The notes: generated from the letters alone by a model not told the origin. A stretch of 64,000 nucleotides of DNA from Brotonthovivens ammoniilytica (GCF_025566885.1 NZ_JAOQJQ010000005.1:124001-188000), one strand, 5' to 3'; positions 1-7,889 are shown, numbered from the stretch's first letter. Numbers and translations are program-made.

Positions 1-1643
1 TTTACATTGCCATATTTCTGCGCAACAGACAACTCTAAATTTTTTGGATCTCCAAAATATACGCCCTCTATTCGGCTTCCATGCTGGCTTAACAGATTCA
101 TTTTTACCACATTTTGATCCTTCCCCAGAATCCGCAGCGAACAGATTTCCAGATTATGATCTGCAAATACCGGTTTTTCATTACTTTTTCCAAAAGGCTC
201 TAACTGCTCTAGCTGCAGAATCAGCTTTTTTGTTATGTAGTCTACAGGCATCGGCACATCAATCACTATTTTGGGAATCAGATCTTCCTTTGAAAGCTTG
301 GCATTGCGGTTCAGACACTGCCGCAGCAGTTCTATATTCTCTTCCGGCAGAGAAAACCCTGCAGCCATGGGGTGTCCGCCAAATCCTGTGAACAGCTCCC
401 TGCACTTATTCAGTTCTTCATACATGGAATAACACTCAATGGAACGCCCGGAGCCTTTGGCCCCCTGCTCTCCTCTGGTAATTACAAGCGCCGGTCTGTG
501 ATAGGCTTCTCTTAACCGGCCTGCCACAATTCCTGCAAGACTTTCGTGGCAGTCCGGCAGAAAAACAACTAACACTTTATCATCCTGCATATGCTTTTTT
601 TGGATTTCCCCCCTGGCTTCTTCCACAGCCAGCACCGTCATATCCTTTCGCTCTTCATTGAGCGCCGTCAGCTCTGAGGCCAGTTTTGCCGCTTCAATTT
701 CATCTTCACACAAAAGCAGCTTTAAAGAACGCCTGGCCGTATCAAGGCGGCCGCTGGCATTTAAACAGGGCCCGATCTTAAATCCGATATGATAGGCTTT
801 GATGGACCCAAACGTCAGCTTATTTTGTAAAATCAACGCCTTCATCCCCGGATTTGACGTATGATTCAGCATTTCAAGCCCCAGTTTCACAAGGATTCTG
901 TTTTCATCCTGAAGATCCATCACATCCCCCACTGTGGCAAATCCCGCATTTTCGATAAATATATCTGCTTCTGCCGGGTTAATGCCGGACACTTCATATA
1001 ATACCTGTACAAATTTATATGCCACAGATGCACCGCACAGACCTTTAAAGGGATATCTGCATTCCTGCTGTTTTGGATTTACCACCGCATCCGCTTCTGT
1101 GGACAGATATACTATGGCTCCGTCTTCTTCCCGGTAGGGAATATCATGGTGATCCGTCACCACCACTGTCATCCCCAGCTGTTTTGCCATATGAATGGGT
1201 TCAATAGCTGAAATACCGTTGTCGCAGGTTAAAATTGTATCAATTCCCTGCTCCTCTGCCTGAGTAATCAGGTGCTCATTGATGCCGTACCCGTCTTTCA
1301 TCCGGTCCGGTATCACAATATCCACCCGGGCGCCGCACCGCCTTAGTGCTTTCAGCAAAATATAGGATGCCTGCACACCGTCGATATCATAATCTCCGAT
1401 AATCCTTATTTTTTTCCCGCTGTTTATTTTATTCCTGATGATTTTTGCGGCTTTTACCACATCCTTCATCAGATGGGGATCATAAAGATCCTCCTTCCTG
1501 CCATTTAGATAATACCAGATCTGCTCTGTCTGAGTCAGATTCCGGTTTCGGATGACCCGGGCTATTACCGGATCAATGCCAAATTCCTTTCCGATAGCCT
1601 GAAAATCCGCATGTTTTCCTGCTACCACCCATTTTTCTTCCAT
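1..1643 (-). CDS. recJ: Single-stranded-DNA-specific exonuclease RecJ (3' end outside window)
   Basis: 5'-3' exonuclease of the DHH phosphoesterase superfamily, acting on single-stranded DNA in recombination and mismatch/base-excision repair. About 547 residues are visible. Motif I is GDYDIDG near residues 83-89, the DHH motif (VVVTDHHD) lies near 160-167, and the DHHA1 glycine motif GFGGHPMAAGF is near 419-429. These are the metal and substrate residues expected of an active RecJ. The C-terminus runs off the left edge of the window. The ATG shares one base with the truA stop (TGATG), so translation is probably coupled to truA. The family assignment is firm; full length cannot be judged. Confidence 0.95.
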   Translation of the reverse strand, partial: MEEKWVVAGKHADFQAIGKEFGIDPVIARVIRNRNLTQTEQIWYYLNGRKEDLYDPHLMKDVVKAAKIIRNKINSGKKIRIIGDYDIDGVQASYILLKALRRCGARVDIVIPDRMKDGYGINEHLITQAEEQGIDTILTCDNGISAIEPIHMAKQLGMTVVVTDHHDIPYREEDGAIVYLSTEADAVVNPKQQECRYPFKGLCGASVAYKFVQVLYEVSGINPAEADIFIENAGFATVGDVMDLQDENRILVKLGLEMLNHTSNPGMKALILQNKLTFGSIKAYHIGFKIGPCLNASGRLDTARRSLKLLLCEDEIEAAKLASELTALNEERKDMTVLAVEEARGEIQKKHMQDDKVLVVFLPDCHESLAGIVAGRLREAYHRPALVITRGEQGAKGSGRSIECYSMYEELNKCRELFTGFGGHPMAAGFSLPEENIELLRQCLNRNAKLSKEDLIPKIVIDVPMPVDYITKKLILQLEQLEPFGKSNEKPVFADHNLEICSLRILGKDQNVVKMNLLSQHGSRIEGVYFGDPKNLELSVAQKYGNV

Positions 1644-2398
1644 CAATCGTAATTCACTTCCCACAAAGTCAGTCCCTGGGAGGGCATTTTCATTCCTGCT
1701 CTCTGACGGTCCTTTGACTTTAGTATTTCTGTCATTTCTTCTGCACTGCGCATTCCGCTTCCTGTCTCCACCAGCGTTCCGGTGAGAATCCGGACCATAT
1801 TCTGTAAAAAACCGCTGCCGGTAAACGAAAGTCTTACCTCCGGCCCCAGCTGCTCAATTTGGATACTGTATATTGTCCGCACAGTAGATTTTTTCATTTT
1901 GGGGTTTCCGCAAAACGCTGCAAAATCATGTTCCCCGCACAAAACTTCTGCCGCCTGCCTCATGGCCTCTATATTTAAAGGCTCTGCCATCTGCCAGACA
2001 TACCGGCGTTCAAATACATTTGGAATTTGAGAATTCCAGATACGGTATACATATGTTTTCCTGCATACATTTAAACGGCTGTGGAAACGTTCAGAGGCCT
2101 CCTGCGCCCGAAGTACTGCAATATCTTCCGGGAGATATTCATTTAACATCTCTGCCAGATCCCCAAAATTTCCGCCAAACCGCTCTGCTTCTTCTTTTTT
2201 CAGGTGGAAATTAGCTACCTGGCATCTGGCATGCACTCCGGCATCGGTTCTGCCAGAGCCGTAAATCTCAATATCCCGTCCAAACTGCCTGGACAATATC
2301 TTTTCCAGTTTTCCCTGAATGGTCTGATCTGTCAGCTTCTGCCTCTGCCATCCCCGATAACGGGTTCCTTCGTACTGTATATATAATTTTATGTTCAT
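1643..2398 (-). CDS. truA: tRNA pseudouridine(38-40) synthase TruA
   Basis: Isomerises uridines 38-40 in the anticodon arm of many tRNAs. The 251-residue length is normal for bacterial TruA. The catalytic motif GSGRTDAGVHA is at about residues 47-57, with the nucleophilic Asp in RTDAGVHA, and the later GFLQNMVR motif is typical of the family. It lies upstream of recJ, and its stop overlaps the recJ start by one base, so the two are co-transcribed. The upstream gene ends about 185 bases away and is followed by hairpins, so truA may have its own promoter. Confidence 0.96.
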   Translation of the reverse strand: MNIKLYIQYEGTRYRGWQRQKLTDQTIQGKLEKILSRQFGRDIEIYGSGRTDAGVHARCQVANFHLKKEEAERFGGNFGDLAEMLNEYLPEDIAVLRAQEASERFHSRLNVCRKTYVYRIWNSQIPNVFERRYVWQMAEPLNIEAMRQAAEVLCGEHDFAAFCGNPKMKKSTVRTIYSIQIEQLGPEVRLSFTGSGFLQNMVRILTGTLVETGSGMRSAEEMTEILKSKDRQRAGMKMPSQGLTLWEVNYD

Positions 2399-2489
2399 AG
2401 TCTTTCCTTATCTTTGCTCCAGTGCGCACCGGCACACAAAATGTGTGCTTATGCTGCAGGGGTGTTTGGAGAACTTTCCCAATAACATA

Positions 2490-2532
2490 AACGGAGGAAA
2501 ATGCTTCGCTCTTCAAATCATTTTCCCCCGTT
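2490..2532 (-). terminator. Hairpin downstream of the exported prolyl isomerase gene
   Basis: A 14-base inverted repeat (2490-2503 and 2519-2532, one mismatch) with a 15-base loop. On the minus strand it is followed by a T-rich stretch. A second small hairpin (ATTCCC/GGGAAT, 2558-2580) lies between it and the stop at 2584. Together they probably end the isomerase transcript before truA. The T-run is weak. Confidence 0.5.
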
Positions 2533-2583
2533 CATTAAATTTTTACTGCCTTTGCTATTCCCTGTACCCAGTAGGGAATACCG

Positions 2584-3789
2584 TTATTTCTCTTGGCCGC
2601 TGTCAGATTCCGTATTGTTATCAGAATCTGAATCGCTGCTTGTATCCGCATAAGTAACCTTCGCGTTCTCGGCAGCTTCCGGAAGCGCCTTATAATATTC
2701 CGCATAGTTTAAGATCAGATAATCTTTTCCGCCGCACTGTTTTATAAAATCAGACTCAGACATGCTGTACTGCTGAGCATAGTACTGCACAAAAGAAATA
2801 AATTCGCTGGATGGCACCTTACATTTAAGTTCTCTTACAAGCTCTTCCAAAACCAGCTCTTCCTTTACACTGGATTCCAGCTCTGTCTTCAGCGTCTTTT
2901 CATACTCATCCACAGACTGTCCGTACATGTTCTTAATATAATCCTCCAGCTCCATTCCGTACTGTGTGCAGCTCTCTTCATAAGAATCCATCGTCTGCTG
3001 TACCCGCTCTTCAACCAGGCCGTCCGGAATCTTAATTTCTGATTTTCCAACCAGCTTTTCAAGAAATGCTTTCTGTACCGCCACATCTCTCTGGTTTTCC
3101 AGGCTGTCCTTCATTCTGTCCTTGAATGCTTTCACTGTGCTGAGACCATAGGTTGTTGAGAAATTTTCTTTTACATAATCATCTGTAAGATGATCATAAT
3201 CCATAGTTTCGGCATTGTAAACTTTATTGATTTTTACTTTAAATACAGAATCTTTTCCTGCCAGATCTTTATTTGCAGAATAGTCATCCGGGAATTTCAG
3301 ATTAAGGGTAACTTCCTCGCCGGCTTTATGTCCCACAAGTCCGTCTTCAAATCCGTCAATAAAGCTGCCGGAGCCTAACGTCAGGTCAGCCCCTTCTGCG
3401 CTTCCGCCGTCAAACTCTTTTCCGTCAACGGTTCCTGTATAATCAATATTAACTTTGGAGCCGTCTTCTGCTTTGCCGTCCGTCTCCACATAATTGGGGT
3501 ACTGGGCCAGTGTAGTATTGGCTGCCGTCTTTACATTCTCATCTGTTACTTCCAAAGACTTGTCTACTTCTACCGCAATGTCCTTATAATCTCCAAGCTT
3601 TACATAATCCTGAACATCATAGTCCGTACTTTTCAACATATCCTTTGCTTTATAATTTGTAGGTTCATTTTCAAGAGAATAGGCTTCTGAACTTGAACTG
3701 TTCGTCTCATCCTCTTTGTTTCCGCATCCGGCAAACACTACGGAAACAGTCATAGCTGCTGCCAGAAGCATAATCAATTTTTTCTTCAT
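2584..3789 (-). CDS. Exported trigger-factor-like FKBP-type peptidyl-prolyl isomerase lipoprotein
   Basis: Predicted 401-residue lipoprotein. An N-terminal KKK-hydrophobic signal peptide ends in the lipobox VFAGC, with Cys22 as lipidation site. A Ser/Glu-rich linker follows. An FKBP domain (about residues 110-190, with VNIDYTGTVDGKEFDGG and GSFIDGFEDGLVG) is followed by a helical region resembling the C-terminal chaperone domain of trigger factor. The N-terminal ribosome-binding domain of true trigger factor is replaced by the signal peptide. It should act outside the membrane as a folding catalyst, much as PrsA does; that role is inferred. I chose ATG 3789 because AAAGGA lies just upstream and the signal peptide starts there. 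An in-frame start 57 bases upstream would bury the signal. Confidence 0.85.
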   Translation of the reverse strand: MKKKLIMLLAAAMTVSVVFAGCGNKEDETNSSSSEAYSLENEPTNYKAKDMLKSTDYDVQDYVKLGDYKDIAVEVDKSLEVTDENVKTAANTTLAQYPNYVETDGKAEDGSKVNIDYTGTVDGKEFDGGSAEGADLTLGSGSFIDGFEDGLVGHKAGEEVTLNLKFPDDYSANKDLAGKDSVFKVKINKVYNAETMDYDHLTDDYVKENFSTTYGLSTVKAFKDRMKDSLENQRDVAVQKAFLEKLVGKSEIKIPDGLVEERVQQTMDSYEESCTQYGMELEDYIKNMYGQSVDEYEKTLKTELESSVKEELVLEELVRELKCKVPSSEFISFVQYYAQQYSMSESDFIKQCGGKDYLILNYAEYYKALPEAAENAKVTYADTSSDSDSDNNTESDSGQEK

Positions 3790-3891
3790 TATTTTTGTCC
3801 TTTCACTCCATAAATAGCGCTTTTCTATGGATATGCATTTTGACATATCATTATCAAGATATCATAATTTGCCTCAAAAAGGAAGACTCTA

Positions 3892-3920
3892 TTGATTTTT
3901 AGGACAAACAATGTTACAAT
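3892..3920 (+). promoter_or_regulatory. Sigma-A-like promoter for the 147-residue membrane protein
   Basis: TTGATT (3892-3897), a 17-base spacer and TACAAT (3915-3920), about 40 bases before the TTG start at 3962. Confidence 0.55.
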
Positions 3921-3961
3921 TACTCGAATGTTGAACGAATTAAATAAGGGAGGGTATTGCA

Positions 3962-4405
3962 TTGAGTCCAGCAGTTATTTCATTAATTATAGTTGCTGCT
4001 GCCGTTATCGTTGTCTTAATTATTTTCTATTTCCTAGGCAAAAAAATGCAGAGGAAACGCGATGAGCAGCAGGAAACCATAGAGAGCATGAAGCAGACTA
4101 TATCCATGCTTGTTATTGATAAAAAGAAGCTTCCGCTGAAGGCTTCCGGACTTCCCCAGCAGATGATCGACCAGTCACCCTGGTATCTGCGCAGATCCAA
4201 AGTTCCGGTAGTAAAAGCAAAAGTCGGACCAAAAATCATGCTTTTTGTAGCTGAAAACGAAATCTTCGCTGAGATTCCTCTGAAAAAGGAAGTAAAAGCA
4301 ACCGTCAGCGGTCTTTACATCACCGGAATCCGTGGAATCCGTGGACCAATCGAAAAGCCTGTGAAAAAGCGCGGATTTTTCGCAAGACTTATGGGACAAA
4401 AATAA
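3962..4405 (+). CDS. Small single-pass membrane protein of unknown function
   Basis: 147 residues: one strongly hydrophobic N-terminal helix (about 3-26), a short charged helix likely to be coiled coil, then a soluble basic domain of about 90 residues ending KKRGFFARLMGQK. It should be anchored with the soluble part in the cytoplasm. The start is TTG, supported by GGGAGG seven bases upstream; no in-frame ATG lies near the promoter. I do not recognise a named domain. It stands alone between its promoter and a strong terminator, just outside the left end of the mobile element. Confidence 0.75.
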   Translation: MSPAVISLIIVAAAVIVVLIIFYFLGKKMQRKRDEQQETIESMKQTISMLVIDKKKLPLKASGLPQQMIDQSPWYLRRSKVPVVKAKVGPKIMLFVAENEIFAEIPLKKEVKATVSGLYITGIRGIRGPIEKPVKKRGFFARLMGQK

Positions 4406-4431
4406 AAAACAAAAAATCGCACTTACGGTAT

Positions 4432-4462
4432 TTGAGGCACCTTTTTTACAAAGGTGCCTCAA
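4432..4462. terminator. Strong bidirectional terminator
   Basis: A perfect 13-base stem (TTGAGGCACCTTT with its complement) and a 5-base loop. T-rich sequence on the plus side ends the 3962-4405 gene. Before the mobile element inserted, the same hairpin probably also ended the convergent minus-strand gene now at 11071-11535. Confidence 0.8.
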
Positions 4463-4589
4463 TGTTTTATATCTTAAAGAAAAGTATTTGTCTATTTATT
4501 GGTAAATTAAAGTAAATTTTATATCTAATTTTCGATTATCCGCATAAACACTATACTTTCAAGTATTTTGAAGTATAGAAAAAACTCAT

Positions 4590-4610
4590 TTTACCACGAA
4601 TTTACCACGA
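4590..4610. repeat. Integrase arm-type direct repeats, left end
   Basis: TTTACCACGA occurs twice with an 11-base period. It matches copies at the right end (10952-10973), as expected for sites bound by the N-terminal domain of Tn916-family integrase. Confidence 0.65.
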
Positions 4611-4681
4611 TTGAATGAGCCTTGATATGACCTATAAAATAACACCCAAAAGACATCATTACACCTAAATGGTGTCTTTTT

Positions 4682-4744
4682 AAAAAGCAGTCAATCCTAA
4701 AACTAACTGCTTTGTGTATATGGATATGAAATTGTAAACTAGAA
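4682..4744 (-). repeat. Cassette repeat A, copy 1 (contains a terminator)
   Basis: 63-base direct repeat, near-identical to 6310-6372 (about six mismatches). It contains the hairpin AAAGCAGT/ACTGCTTT (4684-4713), followed on the minus strand by TTTTT. This makes it the rho-independent terminator of the dfrF-SRPBCC-TfoX transcript. Confidence 0.8.
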
Positions 4745-4749
4745 GCTGT

Positions 4750-5070
4750 TTATTTTTTCTTTTTAGGTTTTGGCGTTGGTAGTTCATCATACATCACATC
4801 AAATAACCCCGTCAGAAAATCTTTATTATCAACTTCTTCCACCAATAACATTTCTTTGGCGTTTTCGTATGGAATTTCATAAGTAACTGTCGGCATATAA
4901 GAAATTGCAGACTTTGTTGGTTTTACAAGTAACCTATCATCATATATACCGCCAACGATTTTTCCACGATAATAAATAATAAATTCTCCCATCATTGCAC
5001 GATATGTTATTTCTTGTAATTCTGATAATTGTTCTAAAACAAATTGTAAATAATCTTTACTTGAAGCCAT
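4750..5070 (-). CDS. TfoX/Sxy N-terminal-domain protein (element cargo)
   Basis: 106 residues, matching the stand-alone TfoX N-terminal domain: the pattern YLQFVLEQL, then MMGEFIIYYRGKIVGGIYDDRLLVKPT. It ends in a lysine-rich tail (PTPKPKKKK). TfoX regulates competence in Gammaproteobacteria, but stand-alone versions in Firmicutes have no established role, so none is assigned. The start is ATG 5070, preceded by GGAGG; in-frame codons further upstream overlap the SRPBCC gene. It is the last gene of the dfrF cassette, just before the repeat-A terminator. Confidence 0.75.
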   Translation of the reverse strand: MASSKDYLQFVLEQLSELQEITYRAMMGEFIIYYRGKIVGGIYDDRLLVKPTKSAISYMPTVTYEIPYENAKEMLLVEEVDNKDFLTGLFDVMYDELPTPKPKKKK

Positions 5071-5096
5071 TTCCAACCCTCCAATCTTGAATTTTA

Positions 5097-5492
5097 TTAT
5101 TCCAATGCTTTCTTTAAGTCCAGAACAAATTGCTTTTGTTGTTTTTTCAAATAGGTTTTTACAAAAGGTTTCATAAACCACTTTTTAGGTATCACATTTT
5201 CTGTAAAGTCTATTTGTGTTTCATTCCCTTTGTCTATAAAAACACCAATCCAATGACCTTTCATGTTGCTATTCTCCATATCAAATTCCCAGCGTTTATA
5301 TGGTTCTGCAACGGTAACGGTAAATGTAGTAGCATATCCATTTTTTGTGTATTCAATAAATTGTTTGTCATTTATTATTTCTGTTTTGCTCAAATCACTT
5401 CGCCATGAGTTATATTTATCAACAGCTAAAACAATGTTCCAAACTTTTTGAATATCATTACTAATAATTGTATTTATATTTGAAATTGCCAC
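5097..5492 (-). CDS. SRPBCC-fold protein (element cargo)
   Basis: 131 residues with a START/polyketide-cyclase-like pattern: an N-terminal I-S-N-D-I-Q-K-V-W helix, W-R-S-D, a central strand ending KRWEFDMEN, GHWIGVF, then a C-terminal helix (KQQKQFVLDLKKAL). Such proteins bind small hydrophobic ligands; no specific ligand can be named. The start is GTG 5492, with AGGGGA about eight bases upstream. An in-frame ATG at 5585 would overlap the end of dfrF and add an unlikely Cys-rich leader. It is co-directional with dfrF and TfoX in one cassette. Confidence 0.7.
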   Translation of the reverse strand: MAISNINTIISNDIQKVWNIVLAVDKYNSWRSDLSKTEIINDKQFIEYTKNGYATTFTVTVAEPYKRWEFDMENSNMKGHWIGVFIDKGNETQIDFTENVIPKKWFMKPFVKTYLKKQQKQFVLDLKKALE

Positions 5493-5575
5493 TTTTTCAT
5501 TTCCCCTTTTCAAACTGGAATTTGTCTTACAACAATTTATATATGCATAAAAAGCAATATATTTATGAAAACACC

Positions 5576-6070
5576 CTAAATCCAAAATCTACTCAATTCA
5601 TTTTTCCTTACATAAAATGTTCTCGTATATTTCACTTCCTCACCAAGTGTTTCCCCTATCAAAACTTCAAAATCATTGATATCAAATTCTGGAAAGAATG
5701 TATCTCCATCTTCAATATTTAAATCTACTTCTGTGATATACATTTTATCTACTATTTGCAAAGCTTCCTTAAATAGTCCATATCCACCAGATATGTATAC
5801 ATCTCGTCCTTTAGCCAATAATAATGCATCTTCTAATGATTTAACTGAAACTAAATTATCTCCTTGATACTCTGTTGTGGTGGAAACAACAATATTCATT
5901 CTATTAGGCAACGGATGACCGATTTCTTCATAAGACTTTCGCCCCATAATAACCACATTACCCGTTGTTAACTCTCTAAATTGCTTTTGTTCTCCCTTTA
6001 TTTTCCATGGTATATTACCATTCTTGCCTATAACATTATTCTTTGACCTCGCAACAATCAAACCTATCAT
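5576..6070 (-). CDS. dfrF: Trimethoprim-insensitive dihydrofolate reductase DfrF
   Basis: 164-residue dihydrofolate reductase. Its sequence matches, from memory, the acquired DfrF of enterococci and streptococci essentially throughout (start MIGLIVARSKNNVIGKNGN, end NELSRFWI). The family motifs are visible: IPW near 20-22, GRKSYE for NADPH binding, and ISGGYGLFKEAL. The active-site acid aligned with E. coli Asp27 is Glu27. It reduces dihydrofolate when the chromosomal enzyme is blocked by trimethoprim. ATG 6070 has GGAGG nine bases upstream. It lies about 120 bases downstream of promoter repeat B1 and is the first gene of its cassette. The chromosomal folA at 43402-43896 is clearly different. 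An alignment would confirm the allele. Confidence 0.92.
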   Translation of the reverse strand: MIGLIVARSKNNVIGKNGNIPWKIKGEQKQFRELTTGNVVIMGRKSYEEIGHPLPNRMNIVVSTTTEYQGDNLVSVKSLEDALLLAKGRDVYISGGYGLFKEALQIVDKMYITEVDLNIEDGDTFFPEFDINDFEVLIGETLGEEVKYTRTFYVRKNELSRFWI

Positions 6071-6176
6071 CTATTTCATCCTCCATAATATGATGTCGTA
6101 CCTGTGATTCCATCAAGTGCACCACATCTTAACAAACTCAAAATTATCTCGAACTAACCAGCTCGACAAATTCAAG

Positions 6177-6233
6177 TTTGTCGCTTTCTTCATATCCACA
6201 TTATATCATTTTCATATCTGCACCACAATAAAA
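6177..6233 (-). promoter_or_regulatory. Cassette repeat B, copy 1: promoter of the dfrF cassette
   Basis: Reads TTGTGG (6223-6228), a 17-base spacer and TATAAT (6200-6205) on the minus strand. The 57-base block recurs at 6940-6996 before the alkyltransferase-like gene. Just downstream, CGACAAA and TTTGTCG (6164-6183) form a 7-base inverted repeat in the leader that could be an operator or a leader hairpin. Confidence 0.75.
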
Positions 6234-6309
6234 TTTTATGCACCGATAATCTTACTGAACAGCTCTAACAAACACCATTTCATCACTCCAATCTGAAATT
6301 TAGGTATGA

Positions 6310-6372
6310 AAAAAGCAGTCAATCCTAAGACTAACTGCTTTGTGTATAGAGATATGAAATTGTGAAATAGAA
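6310..6372 (-). repeat. Cassette repeat A, copy 2 (contains a terminator)
   Basis: Second copy of the 63-base repeat at 4682-4744. The hairpin AAAGCAGT/ACTGCTTT is at 6312-6341. It lies directly after the stop of the alkyltransferase-like gene, the same position as copy 1 after the TfoX gene. Confidence 0.8.
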
Positions 6373-6377
6373 TTTGC

Positions 6378-6857
6378 CTATTTCAAATCAAAAAGAGAAT
6401 TTTCATAGTCCTTTACATAGTATCGTATATTTTTACGCCCCTTTTGAATAATGGTATGTCCCTCTGCTTCTAATTTTTCTTTCTGTGCTTCAATACCATT
6501 TGGATATTTAGCATTTAATTCTCCGTTTGCTTTTAATGTTCTCCAATAGGGTGTTTCATCTTCGGAACGCTGATAACTCGCCCACGCTACAATAGAAACA
6601 AATATACCCGCTGTAATCGGCTCTGTAAAATCTGCACCACTCAATTTTGCAAAGTGTTCTCGTATTTTTCCAACCGTAATCACTTTACCATACGGAACTT
6701 TTTTCATTACTTTGTCATAGTCAATCGGGGGAGCAAAATACATTTTGTTTCCACCATATTTCTCAATACTTTTCTGGTCTATGATAATTTGAAATTTTGG
6801 CATATCCTTACTATCATGCAACATAGCATTAAAATCTTTTTTATCTTCATTTGCCAT
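6378..6857 (-). CDS. Alkyltransferase-like (MGMT-fold) protein without the catalytic cysteine (element cargo)
   Basis: 159 residues. Residues about 52-137 follow the DNA-binding domain of O6-methylguanine-DNA methyltransferase: VPYGKVITVGKIREHF, GIFVSIVAWASY, then LKANGELNAKYPNGIEAQKEKLEAEG. Where the enzyme has Pro-Cys-His-Arg this protein has Pro-Tyr-Trp-Arg (103-106), so it cannot accept an alkyl group. Alkyltransferase-like proteins bind damaged bases and flag them for excision repair; a similar job is an inference here. The start is ATG 6857, with GGAGG eight bases upstream. A GTG nine bases earlier overlaps that ribosome site and is unlikely. It forms a single-gene cassette between repeats A2 and B2. 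Confidence 0.8.
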   Translation of the reverse strand: MANEDKKDFNAMLHDSKDMPKFQIIIDQKSIEKYGGNKMYFAPPIDYDKVMKKVPYGKVITVGKIREHFAKLSGADFTEPITAGIFVSIVAWASYQRSEDETPYWRTLKANGELNAKYPNGIEAQKEKLEAEGHTIIQKGRKNIRYYVKDYENSLFDLK

Positions 6858-6939
6858 TTGTGCCACCTCCTACTTTAAGGATAGTCTGTTTCTTATTTCC
6901 ATGCAATGAGGCTGTTTGAAAATTATTAACACTTTCAAA

Positions 6940-6996
6940 TTTGTCGCTTTCTTCATATCCATATTATAACAGTTCCATATATCCGCCACAATAAAA
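6940..6996 (-). promoter_or_regulatory. Cassette repeat B, copy 2: promoter of the alkyltransferase-like gene
   Basis: TTGTGG (6986-6991), a 17-base spacer and TATAAT (6963-6968) on the minus strand. The first 28 bases are nearly identical to copy 1; the spacer region has diverged while both promoter hexamers are kept. No gene is seen from here to the regulator at 7168 apart from the terminator at 7076-7138. Confidence 0.75.
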
Positions 6997-7075
6997 ATCA
7001 GCATACCCTTAGCATTTATGGAACAAAAATGCACACTTTTTCTTTCTTCCTCTTGATTACCCCACAACAGAAAAG

Positions 7076-7138
7076 AAAAAGCCCTGTCAAGAGCCTTGCC
7101 ACCATTGGTGGTGCTTTGCACTCTTTACTGGGCTTTTT
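7076..7138 (-). terminator. Long terminator of the XRE regulator
   Basis: AAAAAGCCC pairs with GGGCTTTTT at the outside and CCACC with GGTGG at the centre of a 63-base hairpin. On the minus strand it ends in a T-run. It lies 30 bases after the regulator stop. Confidence 0.8.
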
Positions 7139-7167
7139 GTTTGCTGTATCTTCCATGCAAGAGGAAA

Positions 7168-7839
7168 TTAAAGACCTCTGTTCCATTTCGCCTTTAGATA
7201 ATCTTCATAGTCTGCTTCATTGAAGTCTACTTGTGGAGAAGTGTCGGGAATGTTGTTTCTGTTGTCTATATCCGCAAGCTGACGAAATATCCAATCATCA
7301 TAAGGGTCATGGTATTTATACTCTTTGGGCTGTTCTCTGTATCGGTCTAACCCTCGCATTTCCTTATGTACTTTTATCATGCGTTCCAGTTTTTGACGCT
7401 GTATCAACTGCTTGATTTCCATAAGTTCTTCCAACTCCGTAACCTCATTGGTAATGTAGTTATGGATATACTGTATGAGTTTATATGCCTTGTAAAATGT
7501 GCATTCTTTTTCATCATCGAAAAATTCATTTTCAGACAGGTAATCTAAGGAAACATTGAAGTCTTGTTCCCGTTTGATAATATCCATGATATAGGGCTCG
7601 GTGTGGTCAATATACTTCCATTCTCCCGACAATAATTCATTGGGTGTTACTCCCAGCACGTCCATTATCTTTTCCAGCGTATCAAAGGTAGGATAATTCA
7701 CGCCACGTTCAATCTTGGAAAGGCTCTGCATATTGATACCGATTTTGTCCGCAAGTTCCTGTTGTTTCATTCCTCTATGCTTTCTTATGGTCTGTATGTT
7801 CTCTCCTAAGAAACTGATTTTCTTTTCGTAATGCTCCAT
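7168..7839 (-). CDS. XRE-family helix-turn-helix regulator of the mobile element
   Basis: 223 residues. A classic HTH_3 domain spans residues about 12-70 (IQTIRKHRGMKQQELADKIG, then SLSKIERGVNYPTFDTLEKI). The acidic C-terminal part of about 150 residues has no recognised domain. It is transcribed away from the relaxase, with divergent promoters between them, so it probably represses or times the mobilization module. ATG 7839 lies about 16 bases from the nearest AAAGGAG, further than usual, but an in-frame stop just upstream rules out an earlier start. Initiation may be weak. Confidence 0.85.
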   Translation of the reverse strand: MEHYEKKISFLGENIQTIRKHRGMKQQELADKIGINMQSLSKIERGVNYPTFDTLEKIMDVLGVTPNELLSGEWKYIDHTEPYIMDIIKREQDFNVSLDYLSENEFFDDEKECTFYKAYKLIQYIHNYITNEVTELEELMEIKQLIQRQKLERMIKVHKEMRGLDRYREQPKEYKYHDPYDDWIFRQLADIDNRNNIPDTSPQVDFNEADYEDYLKAKWNRGL

Positions 7840-7889
7840 GACTTAGTATAAACACTCCTTTCATTGCTTTTCTTGGTATTTATAAGCAT

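Noticed and set aside
6870..7121. Open frame of 83 codons between the alkyltransferase-like gene and the XRE regulator
   Set aside because: It spans the XRE terminator and the B2 promoter; no ribosome site.
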